From the NCBI RefSeq assembly GCF_900215205.1, contig NZ_OBDY01000007.1, positions 1-64,000 on the forward strand: a DNA stretch of 64,000 nucleotides, given 5' to 3'. Position numbers and translations under genes: made by a program. The notes under the pieces were generated by a model that made no database searches, was not told the origin of the DNA, and was given only the letters and a program-made list of their open reading frames with translations. The DNA comes from Paractinoplanes atraurantiacus. GTDB lineage: Bacteria > Actinomycetota > Actinomycetes > Mycobacteriales > Micromonosporaceae. Below, in pieces: positions 8,947-17,623 of the stretch (positions are counted from its first letter, which is position 1; the number at the start of each line of letters is the position of its first letter).

Positions 8947-10494
8947 CTAGTGCAGCTCGCGTTTGAGCAGCTTGCCGGTGGCCGTCATCGGGAGCGACTC
9001 GACGATGCTGACCACGCGCGGGTATTTGTACGCCGCCATCTGCTCCTTGCCCCACGCGACCAGCTCGTCCTCGGTGACGGTGGCGCCCGGCTTGAGGATC
9101 ACGAACGCCTTGATCTCCTCGCCGTGGCTGGGGTGGGGCACGCCGATGACCGCGGCCAGCGACACCGCCTCGTGGGTGATCAGGACTTCCTCGATCTCGC
9201 GCGGGTACACGTTGAAGCCACCGCGGATGATCATGTCCTTCGCCCGGTCGACGATGTAGTAGAAGCCGTCCTTGTCGCGCCGGCCCAGGTCGCCGCTGCG
9301 GAACCAGCCGTCACGGACGACCTCGGCGGTCGCCTCGGGGCGGTTGTAGTAGCCGCGCATGATGTTGTGGCCGCGGATGGCGATCTCGCCGATCTCGTCG
9401 GCGCCCTCGACCGTGTTCCACTCGGGGTCGATGAGCTTGACCTCGACGCCCCAGATCGGGATGCCGATCGAGCCCGGGCGCGGGTCGCTGTGCGGATCGC
9501 TGAACGTGGCCACCGGCGAGGTCTCGCTCAATCCGTACCCCTCGAGAATGGTGACCCCGAGCCGCTCCTTGACCTCTTTGATGATCTCGACGGGCAGGCT
9601 GGAGCCGCCGGAGACCGCGACCCGCATGTTGCCGGCGATGCGCGCGACGTCGACGTCGTCGGTGAGCGCGTTCAGCAGGCCCCAGTACATCGTCGGCACG
9701 CCGGCGAAGAAGGTGACGTTCTCCTTCTCGAGCAGCTTGACCGCGGCCGCGGCGTCGAAGCGGGGCAGCAGCACGAGCGTGGACGCGGTGGCGAAGCCGG
9801 CGTTCATGTTGACGCTGGAGCCGAACGAGTGGAACAGCGGCAGCACCAGCAGGTGGGTGTCGGTGCCGACCGGGCTGCCGAACAGCCGGTTACAGGTCAG
9901 CGCGTTGAGCAACAGGTTGGAATGCGACAGCTCGGCGCCCTTGGCCTGCCCGGTCGTGCCGCTGGTGTAGAGGATGACCGCGGGGTCGGTCTCGGGCAGC
10001 AGCACCGCCTCGAAGACCGGCGGCTGGGTCTTCGTCGCCTCACCCAGCGTTTCGGCCCCCTCGATCGGCGACGGCGCGGCCGGGTCGGCGGTGATCAGCA
10101 AGAAGGTCTCGCAGCCCTCGGTCTGCCCGAAGCCCTCGAAGCCGGCGGCGCCCATCGGCAGCTCCGGCGTGCCCTCGAAGCAGAGGTAGGCCTTGGCTTC
10201 AGAGTCTTTGAGGTGGTACGCGATCTCGCGGCCCTTCAGGAGCACGTTGAGCGGCACCACCACCGCGCCCGCCTTGAGGATGCCGTAGTAGACGACCGGG
10301 AAGTACGGCAGGTTGGGGCAGGAGAGCGCGACCTTGTCGCCGGGCCGCACGCCGCGGCTCACGAGCAGGTTGGCCACCTGGTTGGCGGCGGCGTTGACCT
10401 GCGCATATGTCAGGCGCCGCTCGCCGAGGACGACCGCGGCCCGATCGGGAAAGGTGCGGGCGCTGTCCTCGAGAAGGATCGAGAGGTTGAGCAT
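8947..10494 (-). CDS. Acyl-CoA synthetase (AMP-forming, FadD type)
   Basis: A 515-residue ANL-superfamily enzyme that activates carboxylic acids, probably medium or long fatty acids, to acyl-CoA through an acyl-AMP intermediate. The AMP-binding signature YTSGTTGQAKGA, the EGYGLSET motif, GWFRSGDLG, the hinge VDRAKDMIIRGGFNVYPRE and the C-terminal lysine region TATGKLLKRE are all intact. The start at 10494 follows a GAAGGGACC ribosome binding site. The gene lies 58 bp upstream of glnX on the same strand and may be co-transcribed, although it has no obvious link to that pathway. The chain-length preference cannot be read from sequence. Confidence 0.93.
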   Translation of the reverse strand: MLNLSILLEDSARTFPDRAAVVLGERRLTYAQVNAAANQVANLLVSRGVRPGDKVALSCPNLPYFPVVYYGILKAGAVVVPLNVLLKGREIAYHLKDSEAKAYLCFEGTPELPMGAAGFEGFGQTEGCETFLLITADPAAPSPIEGAETLGEATKTQPPVFEAVLLPETDPAVILYTSGTTGQAKGAELSHSNLLLNALTCNRLFGSPVGTDTHLLVLPLFHSFGSSVNMNAGFATASTLVLLPRFDAAAAVKLLEKENVTFFAGVPTMYWGLLNALTDDVDVARIAGNMRVAVSGGSSLPVEIIKEVKERLGVTILEGYGLSETSPVATFSDPHSDPRPGSIGIPIWGVEVKLIDPEWNTVEGADEIGEIAIRGHNIMRGYYNRPEATAEVVRDGWFRSGDLGRRDKDGFYYIVDRAKDMIIRGGFNVYPREIEEVLITHEAVSLAAVIGVPHPSHGEEIKAFVILKPGATVTEDELVAWGKEQMAAYKYPRVVSIVESLPMTATGKLLKRELH

Positions 10495-10526
10495 GGGGGC
10501 CGGTCCCTTCTGGTGTGGCGGCGGTC

Positions 10527-11786
10527 TCATCCCACCATCCCTCGCGAACCTGAGAAACCCTCCGTTCCGGTCTTGTTACACGCCCGGTCAGAAACCTTGT
10601 CCCCAGCCGCGCCCGTCGGGTGGATCGCGGCCAGCAGCCACAGGATCCACATCAGGCGGGCGTCGTAGTAGTCGCCGGAGAACAGGCTGGCGCCCAGCAC
10701 GAAGATGCCCGCGTAGACGGCGGCGCGACTCTCCAGGGAACGCTGGCGCACCGGCACCCGCGCGTATTCCGTGCGCAGTGACCAGAACGCGAACAGCAGC
10801 AGGATCAGCCCGACCGCGCCGCCTTCGGCCGCCACGGCCAGGGGCAGGTTGTGCACGTAGCGCTCACCCGGCCCCAGGTTGGTGATGGCGTAGAAGCCGT
10901 GCACCCCCGAGCCCAGGACGGGCCGCTCGGTGAAGACCTCCACACCCTTCTCGTAAAGCACGTCCCGGTCGGAGGTGTAGCGGTTCTGCAGGGTGGTGGC
11001 GACCAGCCGGTTGTTGAGCAGGTCGGTCACCATCGCCCCGATGATGCTCCACAGCACCCCGAGCAGGATGGCCAGCGCGGTGACGGCCTTGACGAATCGC
11101 ATGGACCGGATCGTCGGCCACAGCGACGGCAGGGCCACGACGGTGGCGATGCCGAGCGCGGCCAGGCCACCCCGGGACCCGGAGGCGAGCGCCCCGACCA
11201 GGAACGGCGGCACCCCGATCAGCCAGACGAGCTTGCCGTTGTAGCGGAAGTAGAAGTACGCCGCCGCGAAGATCCCCAGCACCATGACGCGCACGAAGAC
11301 GTTGGGGCCGCCACCGAACGCCGCCCACCGCCCGCTCGCCGTGTGGCCGCGCCCCGACGCCGCGTACAGGAAATAAAGCCATCCCGCGATGTAGAGGAGA
11401 GCGAACGTAATCTTGATGACCCGATCGCGGTCCCAGACGGCCAGATTGGCGTAGACGATCAGCAGCACGCTCATCGAGACCAGATCGCTGAGGACGTCGT
11501 TGATGATCGCCCCGCGCGGCGACCACGACGCCGACAGCATCTGATAGGCGAGCAGAAGCAGAATCGGGTAGAGCGCCCGCGCCGCTTTTTTATCGTGCCA
11601 GCGCGCTGTCTCACCGCCGTGGTGCTGTTCGAGCAGGAAGCTGAGCACGACAGCGGTGAACAGCAGCACCCGCACGTCGTTGAGCACGGGGATGCTGAGC
11701 CCGATTCGTTCCAGCGTGAAGTGCCCCGCCAGCGTAGCCACGAACGCGGCGCCCACGAGCACCACGCTGGGCCGCACCGCGCTCAT
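10527..11786 (-). CDS. O-antigen ligase/Wzy-like polysaccharide polymerase
   Basis: A 419-residue polytopic membrane protein with about ten or eleven hydrophobic helices. One larger extracytoplasmic loop near the C-terminus has a conserved-looking PVLGSGVHGFY segment, typical of the O-antigen ligase/Wzy family (PF04932). It would join or polymerise lipid-linked glycans on the outer face of the membrane. It sits 2 kb from the glycan cluster at 13.9-25 kb, which otherwise lacks a polymerase, so it may serve that pathway; this is inference. A GTG three bases upstream is an alternative start. Confidence 0.8.
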   Translation of the reverse strand: MSAVRPSVVLVGAAFVATLAGHFTLERIGLSIPVLNDVRVLLFTAVVLSFLLEQHHGGETARWHDKKAARALYPILLLLAYQMLSASWSPRGAIINDVLSDLVSMSVLLIVYANLAVWDRDRVIKITFALLYIAGWLYFLYAASGRGHTASGRWAAFGGGPNVFVRVMVLGIFAAAYFYFRYNGKLVWLIGVPPFLVGALASGSRGGLAALGIATVVALPSLWPTIRSMRFVKAVTALAILLGVLWSIIGAMVTDLLNNRLVATTLQNRYTSDRDVLYEKGVEVFTERPVLGSGVHGFYAITNLGPGERYVHNLPLAVAAEGGAVGLILLLFAFWSLRTEYARVPVRQRSLESRAAVYAGIFVLGASLFSGDYYDARLMWILWLLAAIHPTGAAGDKVSDRACNKTGTEGFSGSRGMVG

Positions 11787-11807
11787 CACTTCGAGGCTAG
11801 GCCGCCA

Positions 11808-12170
11808 TCACGTGACGGAGGGGGAAATCGCGAACTCCTGCGGTCCGGACCACCACTCGCAAGCCCAGACCTTCCCCAGTACGCAGACCGCGGGCCGCCG
11901 CCCATCGGCGAGCACGACGCTCGGCGCGGCGTCCCCGGTCAGCTCGCCGTAGGTCACCCACCACGCCGGCTCCGGCCCACGCCCGCCCCTGGCCTGCTGG
12001 TGGTAGGTCCCGCTCCAGCGAACCCACTCGTCCTCCGCCGCCCGGTGCCGCCCGTCGAGCTCGTCGCGATACTGAAGGCCGCTGAGGTCACGCCAGAAGC
12101 CGTCCGCGCGCCACTGCAGAACCCACCCGGACTTCGGCAGGACCAGGGTCTGCACGTCAGCCGGCGACAC
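11808..12170 (-). CDS. Small Trp-rich hypothetical protein
   Basis: A 120-residue soluble protein rich in tryptophan (WVLQWRADGFWRDLSG, YGELTGDAAPSVVL). I do not recognise the family. It overlaps the preceding VOC gene by 14 bp if the GTG at 12170 is used. A second GTG at 12155, one base after that gene's stop codon, is an equally good, coupled start. Codon use is ordinary for the genome and no secretion signal is present. Confidence 0.6.
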   Translation of the reverse strand: MSPADVQTLVLPKSGWVLQWRADGFWRDLSGLQYRDELDGRHRAAEDEWVRWSGTYHQQARGGRGPEPAWWVTYGELTGDAAPSVVLADGRRPAVCVLGKVWACEWWSGPQEFAISPSVT

Positions 12171-12555
12171 AGAACTCGTTGCCCTCCGGATCGGCCATCA
12201 CCACATGATGCCCGTCGAAGGTTGCCAGCACGGCGCCACCGGCCTTCTTCAGCTCGTCGACCTTGGCCAGCACACCCGCCCAGCCGTCGACCCGCACATC
12301 GATGTGCAGCCGGTTCTTGGCCACTTTCGGCTCGGGAACATCGAGCAGCACGAGCCGGGGCCCCACCCCGTCCGGGTCGCGCAGCCAGGCCCCACCGCCG
12401 TCGTCCTCGTCCGCCCCGAACGAGGCCACCCACTCATCGCGGGTCGCGAAAGGCGCCGGCGGAGGCTCGTCCTCATAGCCGAGCGCCAGCTTCCAGAACT
12501 CGGCCAGCCGCACGGCATTGCGAGTGTCGAAGGTCAGTTCGATCCGGGCCGCCAT
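12157..12555 (-). CDS. VOC-family (glyoxalase/bleomycin resistance-like) protein
   Basis: A 132-residue single VOC domain protein. It opens with the ELTFDTRNAVRLAEFWKLALG pattern in which the first strand leads into the AEFW helix, and it ends with the typical MADPEGNEFCV segment. This subgroup has two half-repeats that pair to form a metal or ligand site; the substrate is unknown. The ATG at 12555 is chosen because residues before it show no VOC-like pattern. It follows another VOC gene after an 11-bp gap, so the two are probably co-transcribed. Confidence 0.82.
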   Translation of the reverse strand: MAARIELTFDTRNAVRLAEFWKLALGYEDEPPPAPFATRDEWVASFGADEDDGGGAWLRDPDGVGPRLVLLDVPEPKVAKNRLHIDVRVDGWAGVLAKVDELKKAGGAVLATFDGHHVVMADPEGNEFCVAG

Positions 12556-12566
12556 GCCCGCCGACC

Positions 12567-12956
12567 CTACTCGCCGAGCAGATCCCACCGATTCCCGGCA
12601 ATATCCTCGAAAACCACAACGCGCCCGTACGCCTCGCGGCGCGGCTCCCCGACGAAGACCACACCGGCTTCCCGCATCCGCTGGTAAGAAGCGTCGAAGT
12701 CATCAACCCGAAGAAAGAACCCGACCCGCCCCGCCACTTGCTGACCGACGGCCGCGCTCTGCCGCTCACCGTCCGCCTGAGCGAGAAGCAGACCGGTCTG
12801 GGCTCCTGGAGGCCGCACCACGACCCACCGCTTGGCCCGCCCGTCATTGGTCAGGGACGGCGAGTCCTCCACAAGCTCGAACCCGAGCACGCCGGTGAAG
12901 AACGCGATCGCCGGGTCGTACTCCTCGACGACCAGCGCAACGAGATCAATCCGCAC
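12567..12956 (-). CDS. VOC-family (glyoxalase-like) protein
   Basis: A 129-residue VOC domain protein starting MRIDLVALVVEEYDPAIAFF and ending VFEDIAGNRWDLLGE, the classic first strand/helix and last strand of a glyoxalase-type fold. The arrangement resembles the subgroup often annotated as glyoxalase/bleomycin-resistance proteins in actinobacteria. The substrate is not predictable. It is the first of three minus-strand genes (VOC-VOC-small protein) and lies back-to-back with the HD-hydrolase gene on the plus strand. Confidence 0.85.
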   Translation of the reverse strand: MRIDLVALVVEEYDPAIAFFTGVLGFELVEDSPSLTNDGRAKRWVVVRPPGAQTGLLLAQADGERQSAAVGQQVAGRVGFFLRVDDFDASYQRMREAGVVFVGEPRREAYGRVVVFEDIAGNRWDLLGE

Positions 12957-13023
12957 CGGGGCAGCCTACGTGAGCGGCCATTCATTCGCGCCGGCTCATA
13001 TGCGAATCCTTTTACACTCGTTT

Positions 13024-13809
13024 ATGGGATCCGGCATGAGCGGGCTGGCCCGCATGTTGAGCGACAGCGACCGTAATCGCGACATCCCCCTGGTCTGGAA
13101 TGCCTACGAGGTAGCCGAGGTCGCACACCGGGGACAGCGGCGCACGAACGGCGATCGCTACATCACGCATCCCGTCGAGGTCGCGACGATCGTCGCCGCT
13201 CAAGGCGGATCGGTGCATGCGGTCTGCGCGGCCCTGTTGCACGACGTCATCGAGGACGCGGCCGTCGCGTCCGGGCGCCTGCACGCCGAGTTCGGCAGTG
13301 AGATCGCCACCCTGGTCGATGACCTGACCTCGCGGGCCATCCGTGTCGGCGGCGCGGAGGAGCGTGACCTGGCCCTCGTCACCATCGCGGACCGGTTGCA
13401 CAACCTTAGGACCCTGCGCCGGGTGTCCGCGCAGGGCCGGCAAAGGACGTCACTGGACGCGCTGGTGTTCCACGTGCCGCTGGCTCGTCAGGTCGACGCC
13501 CCGGTGCTCGCGGCCGAGATGACGGATCTCGCCTGCGCGGCGCTGGCGTCCCTCGACCGCCGTCGCGTCCGCGAAGGTCTGAGCCGCGCGGCGGGCGGGA
13601 TGCGCAGCTGGGACTCGCGGGGCGCCCTGGAGGCGGCGGCCGCGCTCGGTGGTGGCGCCGCCGTCATCGGCGCCGACGTGGTACCGGAGTGGGCGCTGGC
13701 CGCCGGTGGCGCCGGGCTGCTGGCCCTGGTGGCGGCCGCCCTGTTCGGCCGCGACGCCCGGGCCGCCCAGCGCCTGGCCGACCTGATCGAGGCCTGGCGC
13801 CGCCGCTGA
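13024..13809 (+). CDS. Membrane-anchored RelA/SpoT-type HD hydrolase
   Basis: A 261-residue protein. The N-terminal HD domain carries the metal and catalytic pattern of (p)ppGpp hydrolases: H49 in THPVEVA, H73-D74 in LLHDVIED, E77-D78 and D123 in IADRLHNLRTL. There is no synthetase or TGS domain, so it resembles a stand-alone small alarmone hydrolase. The C-terminus has two hydrophobic helices (about 205-245), suggesting membrane attachment, then a short basic tail. Alternative starts exist at 13000 and 13036; the chosen ATG keeps the whole HD domain. The hydrolysed nucleotide is not proven. Confidence 0.8.
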   Translation: MGSGMSGLARMLSDSDRNRDIPLVWNAYEVAEVAHRGQRRTNGDRYITHPVEVATIVAAQGGSVHAVCAALLHDVIEDAAVASGRLHAEFGSEIATLVDDLTSRAIRVGGAEERDLALVTIADRLHNLRTLRRVSAQGRQRTSLDALVFHVPLARQVDAPVLAAEMTDLACAALASLDRRRVREGLSRAAGGMRSWDSRGALEAAAALGGGAAVIGADVVPEWALAAGGAGLLALVAAALFGRDARAAQRLADLIEAWRRR

Positions 13810-13951
13810 CGCCAGAGTCAGCACTCCCGGTGAGGACGGCACCAACGGCGACGGGACGCCGCTGGCCGCGGAGGGGAATCCCGGCGCCTCGCTCGCAGGC
13901 TTCGGCGTGGCGGGCGGGGAAGATGGCGTACGGCCTGGATGGCGCAGGCCC

Positions 13952-15262
13952 TCAGCCCATTCGACGGCTGAGCTTCGGGGCCGGGATGGTGTGCAGCAGA
14001 GCCAGGTAGGACGCCGCCCCCAGGGCGACGGCGCCGATGGTCAGGCCGGCCAGGGCGGCGGTTGACGGTGACAGAAGTGTTCCCAGGGCCAGGGTTCCCA
14101 CGATCTGCAGGGCGAGGCAACCCAGCAGGAGGCGGCTCACGATGGGGGAGTCGGCCAAGGCGTCCAGCGTGGGGCGGGCCGCGTAGAAGACGGCGAACGG
14201 GATGGCGGCGGGCAGGCCCAGGCGCAGGGCGTCGATGGCCTCGGTGAAGTCCAGGCCCAGGAAGTTGTGGACGATGGTGGGGGCGGCCAGGAACAGCAGG
14301 CCCGTCACCGGCGTGGTCAAGGCGGCCGCCACCACCGGGAGCGTCTTCAAGCCGCGGCCCAGCTCGGCCCCCACGCCTGTGGTGTGGAAGGCGCCGCTCA
14401 GGCGGGGGAGCAGGACCGGGGTGAGCATGCCGAACAACGAGCAGATCAGCGTGATGGCCGACGTCACGAAGCCTACGTAGCCGGCGTCCGGGTCGCCGGG
14501 GCCGGCGGCTGCGGCGGCGTAGAAGGTCGGGAACGAGAACAGCGCCGGCAGGGCTATGTCGCCGGGGGCGCGGCGCAGGCCGAAGGTCACCACCGTGCGG
14601 AACGACGGGGGCCGGGTCTGCTGGGACGGGGGAGTGCGGGCCACGGCTATGCCGGCCACGGCAATGATGATCATGGCTAGGCCCTGGAGGGCCAGGAAGA
14701 CCTCCATGCGGTCGGTCAGGGCGAAGGCCACGACCGGCAGGATGCCCAGGCCCAGGAGCCAGGCCAGGTTGGCCGCGGTCACCTGGCCGCAGCCTCGGAG
14801 CGCGGCCACCGCGACCACGCACAGGCAGTTGCCGGCGAGCAGGATGATGACGGCCCGGACCGAGGTGGCGCCGCCGGGGATGCCGAGCAGCCGGCCCAGG
14901 TCGTCGGCCAGCACCAGGCCCAGCAGGCCGATCAGGTCCATCAGGACCAGCTGGGTCAGGAACGACTGCCGGGCCAGCATGCGGGCGCCGTCGCCGGCCC
15001 GGGGCAGGTAGCGGTGCAGAGCGGGGACCAGGCCCAGCAGGGCGAAGGGTTGCAGGGTGGCGACCACGCTGCGGGCGACCTGGTAGTAGGCGAAGCCGGC
15101 GGGGCCGGCGCGGCGGGCCACCAGGTGGAACAGGAGCAGGCCCGAGGCCAGGGTCAGCCAGTGGATGGCGGTGGACGAGACGTAGTCCCGCCGGACGACT
15201 GCGGGGACGCTTCGGAACAGGGAGCGCAGGGCCTCAGGCAACCGGAAGGCCCGGGACTTCAA
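13952..15262 (-). CDS. Polysaccharide flippase (Wzx/MurJ-like, MOP superfamily)
   Basis: A 436-residue membrane protein with about twelve hydrophobic helices and an N-terminus (SSTAIHWLTLASGLLLFHLV) typical of polysaccharide export proteins. It would flip lipid-linked glycans across the membrane. It is the last gene of the glycan operon. The start is uncertain: a TTG at 15262 overlaps the preceding gene by 29 bp, and a second TTG at 15241 would overlap by only 8 bp. A short helical stretch precedes the first membrane helix in either case. Confidence 0.83.
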   Translation of the reverse strand: MKSRAFRLPEALRSLFRSVPAVVRRDYVSSTAIHWLTLASGLLLFHLVARRAGPAGFAYYQVARSVVATLQPFALLGLVPALHRYLPRAGDGARMLARQSFLTQLVLMDLIGLLGLVLADDLGRLLGIPGGATSVRAVIILLAGNCLCVVAVAALRGCGQVTAANLAWLLGLGILPVVAFALTDRMEVFLALQGLAMIIIAVAGIAVARTPPSQQTRPPSFRTVVTFGLRRAPGDIALPALFSFPTFYAAAAAGPGDPDAGYVGFVTSAITLICSLFGMLTPVLLPRLSGAFHTTGVGAELGRGLKTLPVVAAALTTPVTGLLFLAAPTIVHNFLGLDFTEAIDALRLGLPAAIPFAVFYAARPTLDALADSPIVSRLLLGCLALQIVGTLALGTLLSPSTAALAGLTIGAVALGAASYLALLHTIPAPKLSRRMG

Positions 15263-15887
15263 CCGCGGGGATCATCTCGTCGACCTTGGCGACGCCCGCG
15301 ACGGCCAGGGCGGTCAAGACCAGGATCTTGAGGTCCGTACGCAAACAGCGGTTCTCGACGTAGGCGAGCCCCAGTGCGATCTTGCGAGGGCGGATCAGTT
15401 CGTCGTACGCGGCGTCGGGATCCGGTCTTCCGGCCAGGATGGCGCCCTCGTCGCGGAAGACGATCGACGCCCAGTCGGTGATGCCGGGGCGGACGCTGAG
15501 CAGCAGGCGCTCGCGGTCGGTGTAGCGGCGCACGTCGGAGGCGACCTGCGGGCGCGGGCCGACCAGGCTCATCTCGCCCCGGAGCACGTTGAGGAACTGC
15601 GGCAGCTCGTCGAGCTTGTAGCGGCGCAGCATGCGGCCGGTCGCGGTCAGCCGCGGGTCGTCGTCGGCGGTCGACGGGCCGCCCAGCCGTTCGGCGTCCA
15701 GCACCATGCTGCGGAACTTGAGCATGGCGAACGGCTTGCCGTGCCGGCCGATCCGCTCGCCGCGGTAGAGCAGCGGGCCGCCGTCCTCGCGCTTGATGCG
15801 CCAGGCGGCGTAGGCGGTCAGCGGCGCGGTGGCCAGCAGGATCCCGGTGGCCCCGGCGATGTCGATGGCGCGTTTGGCCAGCTCCAT
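15234..15887 (-). CDS. Phosphoglycosyl transferase (bacterial sugar transferase)
   Basis: A 217-residue monotopic phosphoglycosyl transferase of the WbaP/PglC catalytic-core type. It has one N-terminal re-entrant hydrophobic segment, MLKFRSMV, a DDPRLTATGRMLRRYKLDELPQ region holding the catalytic Asp-Glu pair, and LRGEMSLVGPRP. It should move a sugar phosphate from a UDP-sugar to undecaprenyl phosphate and so start glycan assembly. The ATG at 15887 follows a GAGGGGGAG ribosome binding site. The gene lies within the export end of the glycan operon. Confidence 0.92.
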   Translation of the reverse strand: MELAKRAIDIAGATGILLATAPLTAYAAWRIKREDGGPLLYRGERIGRHGKPFAMLKFRSMVLDAERLGGPSTADDDPRLTATGRMLRRYKLDELPQFLNVLRGEMSLVGPRPQVASDVRRYTDRERLLLSVRPGITDWASIVFRDEGAILAGRPDPDAAYDELIRPRKIALGLAYVENRCLRTDLKILVLTALAVAGVAKVDEMIPAVEVPGLPVA

Positions 15888-15928
15888 GTGGCTCCCCCTC
15901 GACGTCAGCGTAGCGGCGAGGCGTACCC

Positions 15929-17623
15929 CTAAGGAGTAGTTTGCGGTTTTTGTTCCCGTAGGGCCGTGCGGTACAGGTAGACGCGCGAGGCCGTGCCGCT
16001 GTGGATCGAGGTGTGGCCGCGCAGCTCGGCGCCGACCTTGCGGTAGAAGCCGTGCGCGCGGCGCTGCTGCTCGCCGGTGACCATCTTGACGGCCGTCTCG
16101 CCGCGCTCGGAGAACCAGTCCATCAGGCGGTCGAACAGCTGCGTGGCCAGGCCGGCGCCGCGCGCGGGCGGGAGGACCACGAAGTTGATCACTTCGGCTT
16201 TGGGGAAGTCGTTGTCGGACTGGGCGTAGCGCAGGGTCTCGATGGCCCGGAAGACGCGGCCGGGGCTGAGCAGCCGGGGCAGCAGCGCGGGCGCGGCGAC
16301 CCACCAGCGGCGGCGGATGAACTCGCGCACCAGGGCTGAGGTGTCGAGGCTGCCGCAGATGTAGCCGACCGGGCGGCCGCCGTCGACGGCCAGCAACAGT
16401 GCGCAATGACGGCTGGCGGCGACGTGACGATAGAGCACCTCGAGGGCCGGAACACCCAGTGACGACAGGAAGCCGTGGGCCACTTCCGTGGCGTGCATCT
16501 CGGCCACGGCGCGTATCTGGGCGTCGCTGAACGGGCCGGACAGGATGCGCAGGCCGTCACCGGAGTCGGGCAAGCCGAGCAGGTCGATGCCGCGCTCGAC
16601 GTCGTGCGGGTCGACGTCGGCGCGCACCGGGAAACTCACCACGTGCTTGGCCGCCCATTCGGCGTTCGGGCAGGATCCGGGCCGGTAGCCGGCGGCCTCC
16701 AGGGCCTCGCCGGTCAGCGGGTGGACCGGCGTGGCGAACCAGTCGCCCACCTCGAGGCGCAGCCCGGCCGCGGCTTGCAGCAGGCCCTGTTTGTCGGCCA
16801 CGGCCACGGGCACTCGCAGTGGTGGCATCAGCGGCGTGGGCACGCCGAAGCCGAGCCGGGTCACGCCCGCCCGGTACCGGGCGGCGACGGTGGTCCGGCG
16901 GGTGATTCCGTTGCGCGCTTTCGCCGTACGCCGGGGCAGGCGCCGCCGGACCGAACGGGTCATCCGCCACTGGTACTCGGGGCTGGCCGCCACGTCGGCG
17001 GCGTAGGAGCCGACGACCAGGCCGAGCTTCGACAACCGCCGGTACAGGGCCCGCAGACGCCACGTCACGCCCAGTTCGCTCGCCACCTGATGGGCCAGGA
17101 ACTGCGCGGTCATCACCGCTTCGCGGCGTGCGGGCGGCGAGGTGTACGCGGCGTACTGCTCGCGCATCGTGGCGGCCAGCCGTTCGTCGTTCACCACCGC
17201 CTTGCCGCCGACCCCGGCGATGACGGGCTTGCCCCACTCGTAGGAGTAGAAGGCGGCCACCCCGCTCGTGCCGACCGGGCCGCGCTCGGCCGGCTCGGTG
17301 ATGTGCGCGCAGTCCTCGACCACCGGCACGTCCCCGGCGATCGCCAGGACCCGGTCCAGGTCGACCGGGGTGCCGAAGGTGTGCTGCACGACGATGGCCC
17401 GGGTACGGCCGGTGATGGCGGCGGCCAGCCGGCCGAGGTCCATCGTGTACGTGGCGCGGTCGATGTCGACGTACACCGGAACCGCCTGAAGCCTTTGCAG
17501 CGGCTCGATGACGGCGGCGCAGGTGTAGGCCTGCACGATCACCTCGTCGCCGGCCGAGACGCCGAGGCCGCGCAGGATCGCGTGCAGCGCCACCCGCCCG
17601 CGGTAGTAGAGCAGCTCGGTCAT
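15929..17623 (-). CDS. DegT/DnrJ aminotransferase fused to GNAT acetyltransferase
   Basis: A 564-residue two-domain protein. Residues 1-350 are a DegT/DnrJ/EryC1-type PLP fold with VEDCAH (102-107) and the cofactor lysine expected at K132 in YEWGKPV. Residues about 358-555 are a GNAT acetyltransferase with the acetyl-CoA loop PPARGAGLATQL (485-496). A sugar aminotransferase joined to an N-acetyltransferase could make an acetamido sugar without releasing the amine; this is inference. The ATG overlaps the GT2 stop as ATGA. The DegT half is divergent and may be regulatory rather than catalytic. Confidence 0.85.
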   Translation of the reverse strand: MTELLYYRGRVALHAILRGLGVSAGDEVIVQAYTCAAVIEPLQRLQAVPVYVDIDRATYTMDLGRLAAAITGRTRAIVVQHTFGTPVDLDRVLAIAGDVPVVEDCAHITEPAERGPVGTSGVAAFYSYEWGKPVIAGVGGKAVVNDERLAATMREQYAAYTSPPARREAVMTAQFLAHQVASELGVTWRLRALYRRLSKLGLVVGSYAADVAASPEYQWRMTRSVRRRLPRRTAKARNGITRRTTVAARYRAGVTRLGFGVPTPLMPPLRVPVAVADKQGLLQAAAGLRLEVGDWFATPVHPLTGEALEAAGYRPGSCPNAEWAAKHVVSFPVRADVDPHDVERGIDLLGLPDSGDGLRILSGPFSDAQIRAVAEMHATEVAHGFLSSLGVPALEVLYRHVAASRHCALLLAVDGGRPVGYICGSLDTSALVREFIRRRWWVAAPALLPRLLSPGRVFRAIETLRYAQSDNDFPKAEVINFVVLPPARGAGLATQLFDRLMDWFSERGETAVKMVTGEQQRRAHGFYRKVGAELRGHTSIHSGTASRVYLYRTALREQKPQTTP

